Shown one piece after another: positions 1 through 7,637 of a stretch of 64,000 nucleotides of DNA. Positions within the stretch are counted from its first letter, which is position 1; each line of letters begins with the position of its first letter. The notes under the pieces are model-generated. The model searched no databases, was not told the origin of the DNA, and saw nothing but the letters and a program-made list of their open reading frames with translations. The position numbers and the translations under genes were made by a program. Source of the DNA: Brevundimonas pishanensis. GTDB taxonomy: Bacteria; Pseudomonadota; Alphaproteobacteria; Caulobacterales; Caulobacteraceae. Location of the stretch: assembly GCF_022750635.1 (NCBI RefSeq), contig NZ_JAJKBG010000009.1, positions 1 to 64,000 on the forward strand, written 5' to 3'.

Positions 1-36
1 AAGATTGCTCATAATCCAGACTCCTCAGGAGCCTGA

Positions 37-888
37 ATCAGATCGCACGCCGCAAATCAATGGGTCCTGAGCCTAGAGGAAGAAACAACAGACACCTATT
101 CGTTCGGTGCAGTCATCCAGTCGCCCTTCTCCCATCCACTTCTTGAGCGGATCACGACTTCCATCGACTGGTATTCGATCGAAGTCACCGGGGCGGTCGG
201 TAATCTGCCAATCATCCAGACCATCGAGAACTGTTTCAATCTCAATGGCACCAACCCCACCTATGACGTTAACAACTACTACTGTCAGGTCATGGGGAAG
301 CGTAACCCAACCACAGGCTTCCTGTTCGAGCCGGGCCAGCCCGCGCTGAACCTGGGTGCGTTCGAAGTGAGCGGCGTAGATTTGCAGGTCGACTGGACGT
401 TCGAACTGTCCGACATCGGCCTACCTGCCAATGCCGGTAGCCTGTCGCTGGGCACGGTTGTCAGTTACGTTGACAAGTTCGGAATCCAGAACCTTCCGGG
501 AGGTGTCTCGTATAATTACGTTGGAAGCCGCGGCACCGCTGTCGAGGAGGGGGCCGGCGTGGCCCACCCCGACTGGAAGGCCAACACCACCCTCTCCTAC
601 TCTAAGGACTGGATGAACATCAGCCTACGCTGGCGCCACACTGCGGCGATGATCAGCGCCGAACAGATTCGTAACGCAGCCAGCACCACCCGAGGCGTCG
701 CTTCCTATGACGTCTTCGACTTGAACGGGCGCTTCACCCTGCCGGAGGACCTCAGCGTGCGCGTTGGCGTCACCAACCTGTTCAATAAGGAGCCGCCACA
801 GGTCGGCAATTTCGCCGGCAGCTTTGACGGCCAGAACTACGATACGCTCGGCAGGTACTACTCGGTCACCGTAACGAAGAGCTTCTAA
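37..888 (+). pseudogene. TonB-dependent receptor, 3' part only
   Basis: The frame is open from about 37 and encodes the C-terminal half of an outer-membrane TonB-dependent receptor. It contains a DTYSFG-type strand (the usual GNPxLxPE..DTYxxG landmark), aromatic beta strands, a VGVTNLFNKEPP motif near the end and a terminal phenylalanine (VTVTKSF), the usual barrel ending. No start codon, signal sequence, TonB box or plug is present. A stop at 34-36 closes this frame upstream. The landmark is imperfect at about 60-75, so a frameshift or recombination joint may lie there. The protein would take up a large nutrient, possibly one used by the hydrolase that follows. The 5' part is either outside the window or lost. 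Confidence 0.8.
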
Positions 889-897
889 CCTTTTTCG

Positions 898-931
898 CGG
901 GCCGTTTCCTTATGGAAACGGCCCGTTTTTT
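898..931 (+). terminator. Rho-independent terminator
   Basis: A perfect 12-bp stem (898-909 with 914-925) and a TTAT loop are followed by six T. It lies 10 bp after the receptor stop and separates it from the hydrolase gene. Confidence 0.9.
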
Positions 932-954
932 ATCCGCGTTCATGAGGACGGACT

Positions 955-2406
955 ATGAATTTCAAAACCATGACGGCCATGGCGCTCGCGCTGTCTGCCT
1001 ACTCAACCGCGCCTGCATTTGCTGCCGACCTGCCCGAAGCCCAGAAAGCCGCCATCGTCCAAACCGTCGAAGGCGATGCCGAACAAATCGGCTCAACCGC
1101 CCTCGCAATCTGGGGCTTTGCCGAACTGGGCTATCAAGAGACCCAAAGCTCGGCCTTGCTGCAAAGTGATCTGCGCAATGCTGGCTTCGAAATCACCGCC
1201 GGTGTTGCGGGCCAACCGACAGCCTTCGTTGCCAGCTTCAAAAATGGCGAAGGTCCCGTTATCGGCATTCTAGCCGAGTTCGACGCCCTTCCCGGACTGT
1301 CTCAGGCTGTATCTCCTGTCGAGGAAACGCTGGGAGGTCATGCCGGCCATGGTTGCGGACACAACCTGTTCGGCACGGCATCCAGCTATGCCGCCATCGC
1401 CGTACGCGAATGGATGATCGCCAACAATATCAAGGGCGAGATCCGTCTTTACGGCACTCCGGCCGAAGAAGGCGGCTCGGCCAAGGCCTTTATGGTGCGC
1501 GATGGCCTGTTCAACGACGTTGACGTCGCCCTTCATTGGCACCCGGGCAGTTCGAACGATGCCAGCCAGGGCACGACCAAGGCCAATGTGAGCGGTAAGT
1601 TCCGCTTCTACGGCACCTCCTCACACGCTTCCGGTGCACCTGATCGTGGTCGCTCTGCACTCGATGCCGTCGAGTCGATGAACTACATGGTCAATATGAT
1701 GCGCGAGCACGTCCACGAAGCTACGCGCATCCACTATGTCATCACCGACGGGGGCAAGGCTCCGAACGTGGTTCCGAACTTTGCCGAGGTCTATTATTAC
1801 GTCCGCCATGGTGATCCCATGACGGTGCTGGACGTGGTCGAGCGCGTCAAGAAGGCTGCCGAAGGCGCGGCGCTTGGCACCGGAACCCGCTATGAGTTCC
1901 AGCAGATCGGCGGTGTCTACAGCATGATGCCGAACGGCACGCTGATGGAGGTCATGGATCGCAATCTGCGCTACTCCGGCACGCTGTCGTGGACGCCGGA
2001 AGAAAACGCCTTCGCTACGGAAATCCAGAAGACACTGGCCACTCAACCGCCGCTTTCCAGCGTTGGTGAAATCCGTCCTGCGCGCCTGTCGTTTGACGGC
2101 GGCGGCGGCTCAACCGACGTATCGGACGTCAGCTGGGTGGTTCCGACTGTTGGTCTTTCTACGGCGACTTTCGTTCCAGGCTCTGCTGGCCATAGCTGGC
2201 AGAACGTCGCCGCAGCCGGTCACAGCATAGGTGTAAAAGGCACCGTTCTGGCAACCAAAGCCCTCGCCCTCACAGCCGCAGAACTTTTTGTCAGCCCTGA
2301 AACCATCACCGCAGCCACTGCCGAATTGCACGAACGCCGTGGTGCCGATTTCGTCTATCGTCCGCTTGTAGGCGACGGTCCGCCACAGCTCGACTATCGC
2401 AAGTAG
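955..2406 (+). CDS. Exported M20-family amidohydrolase (AbgB-like)
   Basis: 483-aa metal-dependent amidohydrolase of peptidase family M20, closest in look to the p-aminobenzoyl-glutamate utilisation subunit AbgB. A signal peptide occupies residues 1-23 (cleavage after AFA), so it should act in the periplasm. Metal-site motifs are HGCGHN (132-137), the EE pair in GTPAEEGG (171-172) and HWH (194-196). The length fits AbgB (about 480). The ATG at 955 follows a GAGGACGG ribosome site. It sits just downstream of the TonB-receptor remnant, which suggests an uptake-plus-hydrolysis pair for an acylated amino acid or folate fragment. The substrate is inference. Confidence 0.85.
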   Translation: MNFKTMTAMALALSAYSTAPAFAADLPEAQKAAIVQTVEGDAEQIGSTALAIWGFAELGYQETQSSALLQSDLRNAGFEITAGVAGQPTAFVASFKNGEGPVIGILAEFDALPGLSQAVSPVEETLGGHAGHGCGHNLFGTASSYAAIAVREWMIANNIKGEIRLYGTPAEEGGSAKAFMVRDGLFNDVDVALHWHPGSSNDASQGTTKANVSGKFRFYGTSSHASGAPDRGRSALDAVESMNYMVNMMREHVHEATRIHYVITDGGKAPNVVPNFAEVYYYVRHGDPMTVLDVVERVKKAAEGAALGTGTRYEFQQIGGVYSMMPNGTLMEVMDRNLRYSGTLSWTPEENAFATEIQKTLATQPPLSSVGEIRPARLSFDGGGGSTDVSDVSWVVPTVGLSTATFVPGSAGHSWQNVAAAGHSIGVKGTVLATKALALTAAELFVSPETITAATAELHERRGADFVYRPLVGDGPPQLDYRK

Positions 2407-2416
2407 TGTCTACAGA

Positions 2417-2443
2417 GGGCTCCCGTTAACGGGGGCCCTTTTT
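2417..2443 (+). terminator. Rho-independent terminator
   Basis: A 9-bp GC-rich stem with one wobble (2417-2425 with 2430-2438), a TTAA loop and five T, directly after the hydrolase stop. IS6 sequence starts 1 bp later, at 2445. Confidence 0.85.
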
Positions 2444-2444
2444 C

Positions 2445-3034
2445 GGTACTGACAAGTTAACTGGGTTGAGCCGAAATCAGCCCTCTCCTTCCCGACTTTA
2501 GGCTGCTTTCGTCACTACCGCCCAAGCAGTTTCAGCCTTGCCTCGCAGTACGCGAAGGACGGGTCGAGAAATCAGATGCGGTTGAAGATTAAAGGCGTTG
2601 TAGATCGGACCATGGCTGGAGAGAAATCGTTGGGCTGAGCCTTGCGATTTAAACTTCTGCTGCTTTCGTTCTCGTCGTCGAATGACGAGATGAGAATTCT
2701 CAGCGCGATTGTTCTCCCGCATTCCACCTGGCTGATGCCGCCCTTGAAGATGAAGGACTTTCATCGCCGCACGATACGAGGCCAGTTTATCCGTAACAAT
2801 CGCTTCTGGATGAATGCCGGTATTTCTCAAAAGCCGACGCAATAGCTTCAAAGCCGCATGTTTATTGCGTCGCTTTTGAACCAGCACATCAAGAACTTCT
2901 CCCTCATCATCAACCGCGCGCCACAGATACATCCGGCAGCCACGAATCCTGACGACCGCTTCGTCCAAATGCCATCGACCCGTCGGGCGATCCCGATTTC
3001 GGCGGATGTTTGCAGCAATCAGCGGACCAAACTT
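2445..3034 (-). mobile_element. IS6-family element, variant I, truncated
   Basis: Starts with the variant I terminal repeat (GGTACTGACAAGTTAAC) and matches the complete copy at 3846-4654 almost base for base. It stops at about 3034, where it meets the end of a reversed IS1111-group element. The other IS terminus and the transposase N-terminus are missing. Confidence 0.85.
2498..2968 (-). pseudogene. IS6-family transposase, C-terminal fragment
   Basis: 156-aa open frame encoding the catalytic C-terminal part of an IS6 DDE transposase (WHLDE region, VTDK and AENSHL motifs). The N-terminal HTH part is missing because the element is cut by IS1111 sequence at about 3034. Presumed non-functional. 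Confidence 0.85.
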
Positions 3035-3845
3035 GTTGGGGCCGTCATCTGTGGACGGCCCCTACACTGCAAGGGTGAATCTGGTTTGAAGTGACGATCT
3101 GGGTGTTGCGGTCATCTGTCCGGCCTGTTTGTGCGGCGTCGATGGCCGCTGGCCCTGATGGAGTCCGCTGGACCAGGTCCCAATCAGGCTATCGAGCTCA
3201 AGGCTCCGACAGTACCTCGGGTTTTCCCAGCCTGCGGCCACTACCTGATCATCATCATCCCATATGCACCCTTCCAGTTCGGAGCTACAAACCAATGGTC
3301 CGCAGCAATCTCGGTTAAACCTTAGCGATAGACCTGTAGATCTCCCCTCGCGCCATTACCGCCCACGCAATCCGGGCGGTCTTATTGGCCATGGCTACGG
3401 TCACGACGCGGGATGGCCGACGCTCCAGCAACGCCTGAACCCAACCCGCTGATGGCGTCACACCGGTTCGAGCGCGCCGGATCACCGACGTAGCCCCGAC
3501 CACGAGAAGCTTACGCAGATAGCCATCTCCCTTCTTGGAGATTCGGCCCAACCGCTCCTTGCCACCCGATGAGTTTTGTCGAGGAACCAGTCCCAGGAAG
3601 GCAGCGAACTCACGACCGGATTTGAACAGTTTTGGATCGCTGATGCTGGCCGCCAGAGCGGTTGAAGTGATGATCCCGACCCCAGGAATGGTGGCCAGGC
3701 GCTGGCTTGTTTCGTTCTCGCGATGCCAGGCCAGCAGTCGCCGCTCAAGCGTGCGTATTTGTACGGCCAGGGCATCAAGCTGGGCACCGAGCATCTGCAT
3801 TGTCAGCACCGCCGCTTGCGGAAGCGTCGAAGGATGTGTCTCTCT
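3035..3845 (-). mobile_element. IS1111-group (IS110 family) fragment, reversed
   Basis: Reverse-orientation partial copy of the IS1111-group element found complete at 16625-18000. It holds the 3' end with its subterminal repeat (GTGGACGGCCCCT at 3052-3064), the 3' non-coding part and about half of the transposase. The variant I IS6 copy starting at 3846 cuts it off. Confidence 0.85.
3315..3845 (-). pseudogene. IS110-family transposase, C-terminal fragment
   Basis: Encodes about 176 C-terminal residues of the same transposase as at 16710-17732, including the C-terminal IPGVGIITS and FLGLVPRQ motifs. The DEDD-containing N-terminal half is absent because IS6 sequence begins at 3846. Confidence 0.85.
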
Positions 3846-4654
3846 GGTACTGACAAGTTAACTGGGTTGAGCCGAAATCAGCCCTCTCCTTCCCGACTTT
3901 AGGCTGCTTTCGTCACTACCGCCCAAGCAGTTTCAGCCTGGCCTCGCAGTACGCGAAGGCCGGGTCGAGAAATCAGATGCGGTTGAAGATTAAAGGCGTT
4001 GTAGATCGGACCATGGCTGGAGAGAAATCGTTGGGCTGAGCCTTGCGATTTAAACCTCTGCTGCTTTCGTTCTCGTCGTCGAATGACGAGATGAGAATTC
4101 TCAGCGCGATTGTTCTCCCGCATTCCACCCGGCTGATGCCGCCCTTGAAGATGAAGGACTTTCATCGCCGCACGATACGAGGCCAGTTTATCCGTAACAA
4201 TCGCTTCTGGATGAATGCCGGTATTTCTCAAAAGCCGACGCAATAGCTTCAAAGCCGCATGTTTATTGCGTCGCTTTTGAACCAGCACATCAAGAACTTC
4301 TCCCTCATCATCAACCGCGCGCCACAGATACATCCGGCAGCCACGAATCCTGACGACCGCTTCGTCCAAATGCCATCGACCCGTCGGGCGATCCCGATTT
4401 CGGCGGATGTTTGCAGCAATCAGCGGACCAAACTTGTTCACCCAGCACCGAATAGCTTCGCGGCTGACTTCAACTCCTCGTTCCGCCATCAATTCTTCAA
4501 CGTCGCGAATGCTGAGCGTGAAGCGAAAATACCAACGCACCGCCTGACAAATGATCGATCCTGGAAACCGGTGACGCTTGAACGATAAGCCAGACATGAA
4601 AGCCTCCAAATTTCACCCGAAGTGGAGACTTTTTAGCGTTAGACTGTCAGCACC
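3846..4654 (-). mobile_element. IS6-family element, variant I, complete; truncates the helicase gene
   Basis: 809-bp IS with termini GGTACTGACA... and, on the other strand, GGTGCTGACAGTCTAACG. The adjacent 8-mers (3838-3845 and 4655-4662) differ, so no target duplication is visible, as expected when IS6 copies have recombined or deleted flanking DNA. Its right end lies inside the helicase reading frame that continues from 4655. Confidence 0.9.
3899..4597 (-). CDS. IS6-family transposase (variant I)
   Basis: 232-aa DDE transposase with catalytic residues D78 (WHLDE), D136 (VTDK) and E166 (AENSH), and an N-terminal HTH (about 8-50). Start chosen at MSGLSF, the family start, rather than four codons upstream. 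Apparently intact and nearly identical to the copies at 2498-2968 and 48890-49588. It would carry out the replicative, cointegrate-forming transposition typical of IS6/IS26 elements. Confidence 0.92.
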   Translation of the reverse strand: MSGLSFKRHRFPGSIICQAVRWYFRFTLSIRDVEELMAERGVEVSREAIRCWVNKFGPLIAANIRRNRDRPTGRWHLDEAVVRIRGCRMYLWRAVDDEGEVLDVLVQKRRNKHAALKLLRRLLRNTGIHPEAIVTDKLASYRAAMKVLHLQGRHQPGGMRENNRAENSHLVIRRRERKQQRFKSQGSAQRFLSSHGPIYNAFNLQPHLISRPGLRVLRGQAETAWAVVTKAA

Positions 4655-7126
4655 GGCTGGTTCAATCCCATTCCCCTCAAGGGCTACTCCGAGCAAATTC
4701 GGGTTGAGCGAACGCCACCTGCCCAGTTCCTCCTGGACCGCCGGATGATCAAGCCCCAGCAGATCGCACGTTTCAGAGGAAGTTGCGACATCGCGGTTTA
4801 GTGTAAACCGAATGCGGCGGGCACCATCGACTGTAAGTAAATCGATAGTCTCTGCATCAACCTTCGAGAGCCTTAGATTCCGGTCCGCCATGGCCGCCGA
4901 CAAGAAATCAACCAACCGCTCCAAGCCTGTGGAAACATCAGAGAACGGCTTGTAATCATCCAGACTGAAGCCTTCGAGATCTTGGAAGAGGTCGAATACT
5001 ACTTCCCGTGCCTCGCGTGCGTTTGCCAAGGCCGCCTCAAGTTCAACCGCGGTCCGTTTCAGCTCGGGATCCCCCAGAGCCTCTTGGTAGAGCCGGTCAT
5101 AATTCAATCGCTCTGACAGCTGCCCAAGTATCTGAGAACGCAGATCCTCTGCAACGTTGCCTTGATCGTCGACTTTCCCGAGCGTTCTCGCGATTTCCGT
5201 GAGCTTGTCGTCAAGCAGAAGAAAAATGCGCCCTTCGATCGTATCCGAAAGGACCAAATTGTAGACTTGCGCGGTATGCGCTTGGCCATAGCGATGAATT
5301 CGACCGATCCGCTGTTCCATATCCATCGGATTCCAGGGCAGGTCAAAATTGAAAAGGATGCGCGCGAACTGCAGGTTGATGCCCTCGCGGCCTGCTGCGG
5401 TGCAGACCATTACACGAGGCCCGTCCTTCAACTTGAAGCGGCGTTCGGCAGCGGCTTTGGCGCCGTGATCACCGCCACGGAGAACTACGACACCTTGACC
5501 AGGATATGTCGCCTCGATTTCACGGGCCAGGAGGTCAACTGTCCCCAAGTACGTGGCAAAGATCACGATCTTTTCGTTGGGATTTTGTCGCCACAAGGTG
5601 CCAAGGCCGTCGAGGAGCTTCTGCACCTTGGTTTCACGCTGCACCGGAAAAACCGAGAGCAAGTCCGCAATTCGCAACCGCTCTTCCGGGAGATGCAGGT
5701 TGATCGCTGCCGAGGCGACATCTTCCATGTGAGAAGACGCAAACTCCGAGCCATAAGGATCGGAGGCCATCTCCAGCGCCTCCTCGTCCAACTTCTTTGC
5801 GAGCCGATATTTTAGGTCGGCCATTATCCGGTCGACTTCGCTTTTCCCGATCGGATCCCTTTCAAGCCCCCATTCGGCATGAATCAGCTCTCGCGCTTCA
5901 TCGAACAGTCGTTCGCGGCCTTCAATATCAAGCTCTTTGTCCCGCAGGAGCGCCTCGTGCAGGGTGAGCATGAGCATACGTCGCTTGAGCGTTCGCCTCA
6001 CGGCAGCGAAGCTGGACGCTGCGATCTTTTGGAAAATCGCCATGAGGAAGCCCAAGGCTCGCCCTTGATTTCCTTTCCGTTTGGCCAGGTCGAAACCTTC
6101 CTCGAGGTATTCGCGCAGCCGCTCATAAAAGCGTCGCTCCTCGTCACCCATCAGGAAGGACTCTGTATGTACCCACCGGCGTGCGAAGAGCGGGTCACCA
6201 TCCGGGCGGCAAGCGTCCGCCTTGGTCCGTCGGAACATCACGGTATTCAAGCGATGTCGATTTTCCAACATCTCTTCAGGGCTGCCGAAGAGGGTGGGAT
6301 TCAGCAGTTGGACGAGCATCCAGAACTGGAAGTGGTTTCCTTGATGTGGCGTCGCGGAGAGGAGAAGGAGGTCTCGGGTGTGACCTTTCAAAGCCTCGCC
6401 GAGTTTGTAGTTTTCGGTCTTCCGAACTTTCCCACCTGTTCGATAGGCGGTCAGGTGGTGCGCCTCGTCAAAGACAACAAGATCCCAATGTGGGGCTTCC
6501 AACAGGCGCTTGATGCGCGCCGGCCGCTTCAACGTGTCGATGCTGGCAATGAGCCGGTCGTGTTTCGCGAACGCGTTTGTTTTGCGGTCGGTAATATCGC
6601 CTTCCGACCCAAAGACCTCGAAGTCCAGGTTGAAGACTTCATTCAGCTCCCGGTGCCAGTTGTTCACGAGGCCCGCAGGCACAACCATCAGGGCACGATC
6701 AAGCTCACCGCGGCTTGCCAGTTCACGGAGCACGAGCGCGGTTTCGATTGTCTTTCCAAGCCCGACCTCGTCGGCGATAAGAAAGCGACGAGGCGAGGCC
6801 GTTGCGATGCGATGTGTCAGGACGACCTGGTGAGGCAGAAGGTCGATCCGCGCGGACGTGAGCGCGGACGCGCTCTCCATCACGGGCAATGCATGGGCCT
6901 CATAGGATAGCCAGACGGATCGAGCCCGTTCGTCCGTGCCTTCAACTGATCGCAGAATGCGCTCGGTGCGCGACAGCTCCTTCTGAACGCTGGCGATCGG
7001 AACGCGGCGCTCTCCGATGCTGAAGAATGCACGAAGATAGCCGTCGCGCGGTGCCTCAAGCACAACGCCAGCGCCGAAATCGAGATGGATGATCCGCTCA
7101 CCAGGGCCAAAGGTGGTCTGTTCCAT
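4613..7126 (-). CDS. SNF2-family helicase of the defence operon, 3' end truncated by IS6
   Basis: 837-aa SNF2/superfamily 2 ATPase, last gene of the operon. Motif I is DEVGLGKT (119-126), motif II DEAH (220-223), motif III SATPH (about 257-261), and motif VI QRIGRIHRYGQ lies in the second RecA lobe. It resembles helicases of BREX (BrxHII) and DISARM (DrmD). Start taken as the ATG at 7126, 8 bp after the preceding stop; a GTG two codons upstream is also possible. The last 13 codons and the stop (4613-4654) lie inside the IS6 terminal repeat, so the native C-terminus is gone. The ATPase core is intact, but the activity of the shortened protein is uncertain. Confidence 0.88.
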   Translation of the reverse strand: MEQTTFGPGERIIHLDFGAGVVLEAPRDGYLRAFFSIGERRVPIASVQKELSRTERILRSVEGTDERARSVWLSYEAHALPVMESASALTSARIDLLPHQVVLTHRIATASPRRFLIADEVGLGKTIETALVLRELASRGELDRALMVVPAGLVNNWHRELNEVFNLDFEVFGSEGDITDRKTNAFAKHDRLIASIDTLKRPARIKRLLEAPHWDLVVFDEAHHLTAYRTGGKVRKTENYKLGEALKGHTRDLLLLSATPHQGNHFQFWMLVQLLNPTLFGSPEEMLENRHRLNTVMFRRTKADACRPDGDPLFARRWVHTESFLMGDEERRFYERLREYLEEGFDLAKRKGNQGRALGFLMAIFQKIAASSFAAVRRTLKRRMLMLTLHEALLRDKELDIEGRERLFDEARELIHAEWGLERDPIGKSEVDRIMADLKYRLAKKLDEEALEMASDPYGSEFASSHMEDVASAAINLHLPEERLRIADLLSVFPVQRETKVQKLLDGLGTLWRQNPNEKIVIFATYLGTVDLLAREIEATYPGQGVVVLRGGDHGAKAAAERRFKLKDGPRVMVCTAAGREGINLQFARILFNFDLPWNPMDMEQRIGRIHRYGQAHTAQVYNLVLSDTIEGRIFLLLDDKLTEIARTLGKVDDQGNVAEDLRSQILGQLSERLNYDRLYQEALGDPELKRTAVELEAALANAREAREVVFDLFQDLEGFSLDDYKPFSDVSTGLERLVDFLSAAMADRNLRLSKVDAETIDLLTVDGARRIRFTLNRDVATSSETCDLLGLDHPAVQEELGRWRSLNPNLLGVALEGNGIEPAGADSLTLKSLHFG

Positions 7127-7134
7127 TTGCACGA

Positions 7135-7635
7135 TCAGGTGATCCTCAAATGGAATAGGCCGACCGATTTGCCGCCCTGCGCGAGAATGATCTCTTGCGG
7201 ATACTCCCAGGCCTCTCCCCACAAGACCCGTCCGAAATCGATCGTCTCGCTGGAAAATGGCGCAGAGCATCGCCACCGCACGGCATCGGTCGCAAGGTCG
7301 ATGGGCATTCGCCTCTGGCCGTTGGGCAGCCAGAACACCAGCGATGCCTGACCATCGTAGAAATCTTGGAAGGAGAGGATCGCCGATTTCAGGGCACCGC
7401 CAAGCCAGGCATCGGCGTCCGTCGGCGACAGAAGGTCGAGGCAGGCATCAAGACCCGCCACGACCAAGGTGTCACCCCCATTGCTCGGCAGATCGTCCGG
7501 CCACGATTTGGTGGCAAGCATCAGCTGGCGCAGGCTGTAGACCTCGCTCGCCCTCGCAACCTTCGCGAAGGCGTCGTCGTCCCAAATCCAGCTGACGCCC
7601 CGACGTTGCCAGACGCTGTCGAGCACCTGTTTCAT
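7135..7635 (-). CDS. Uncharacterised 166-aa protein of the defence operon
   Basis: I do not recognise this family. The start is set by ATG 7635 with a GGAGG site 6-10 bp upstream inside the end of the methyltransferase gene; the longer frame back to 7767 only overlaps that gene. The protein is soluble and rich in Trp, Asp and Leu, with no signal peptide, membrane segment, P-loop or Cys cluster. Features are LDSVWQRRGVSWIWDDD at the N-terminus, a central TLVVAGLDACLDLL segment and a C-terminal QEIILAQGG. It lies 2 bp after the methyltransferase stop and 8 bp before the helicase, so it is co-translated and probably an accessory subunit of one of them. BrxF is a conceivable but unsupported relative. 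Confidence 0.8.
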   Translation of the reverse strand: MKQVLDSVWQRRGVSWIWDDDAFAKVARASEVYSLRQLMLATKSWPDDLPSNGGDTLVVAGLDACLDLLSPTDADAWLGGALKSAILSFQDFYDGQASLVFWLPNGQRRMPIDLATDAVRWRCSAPFSSETIDFGRVLWGEAWEYPQEIILAQGGKSVGLFHLRIT

Positions 7636-7637
7636 GC

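Noticed and set aside
2642..3094. Plus-strand frames in the first IS cluster
   Set aside because: Antisense to the IS6 transposase remnant, and repeated identically opposite every other copy.
3838..4662. 8-bp target-site duplication around IS6 copies
   Set aside because: Flanking 8-mers were compared for the complete and compound copies (3846, 15817, 35681, 47878, 48837, 49656, 55919) and none match.
5879..6910. 343-aa plus-strand open frame
   Set aside because: Antisense to the defence helicase, with no recognisable domain.
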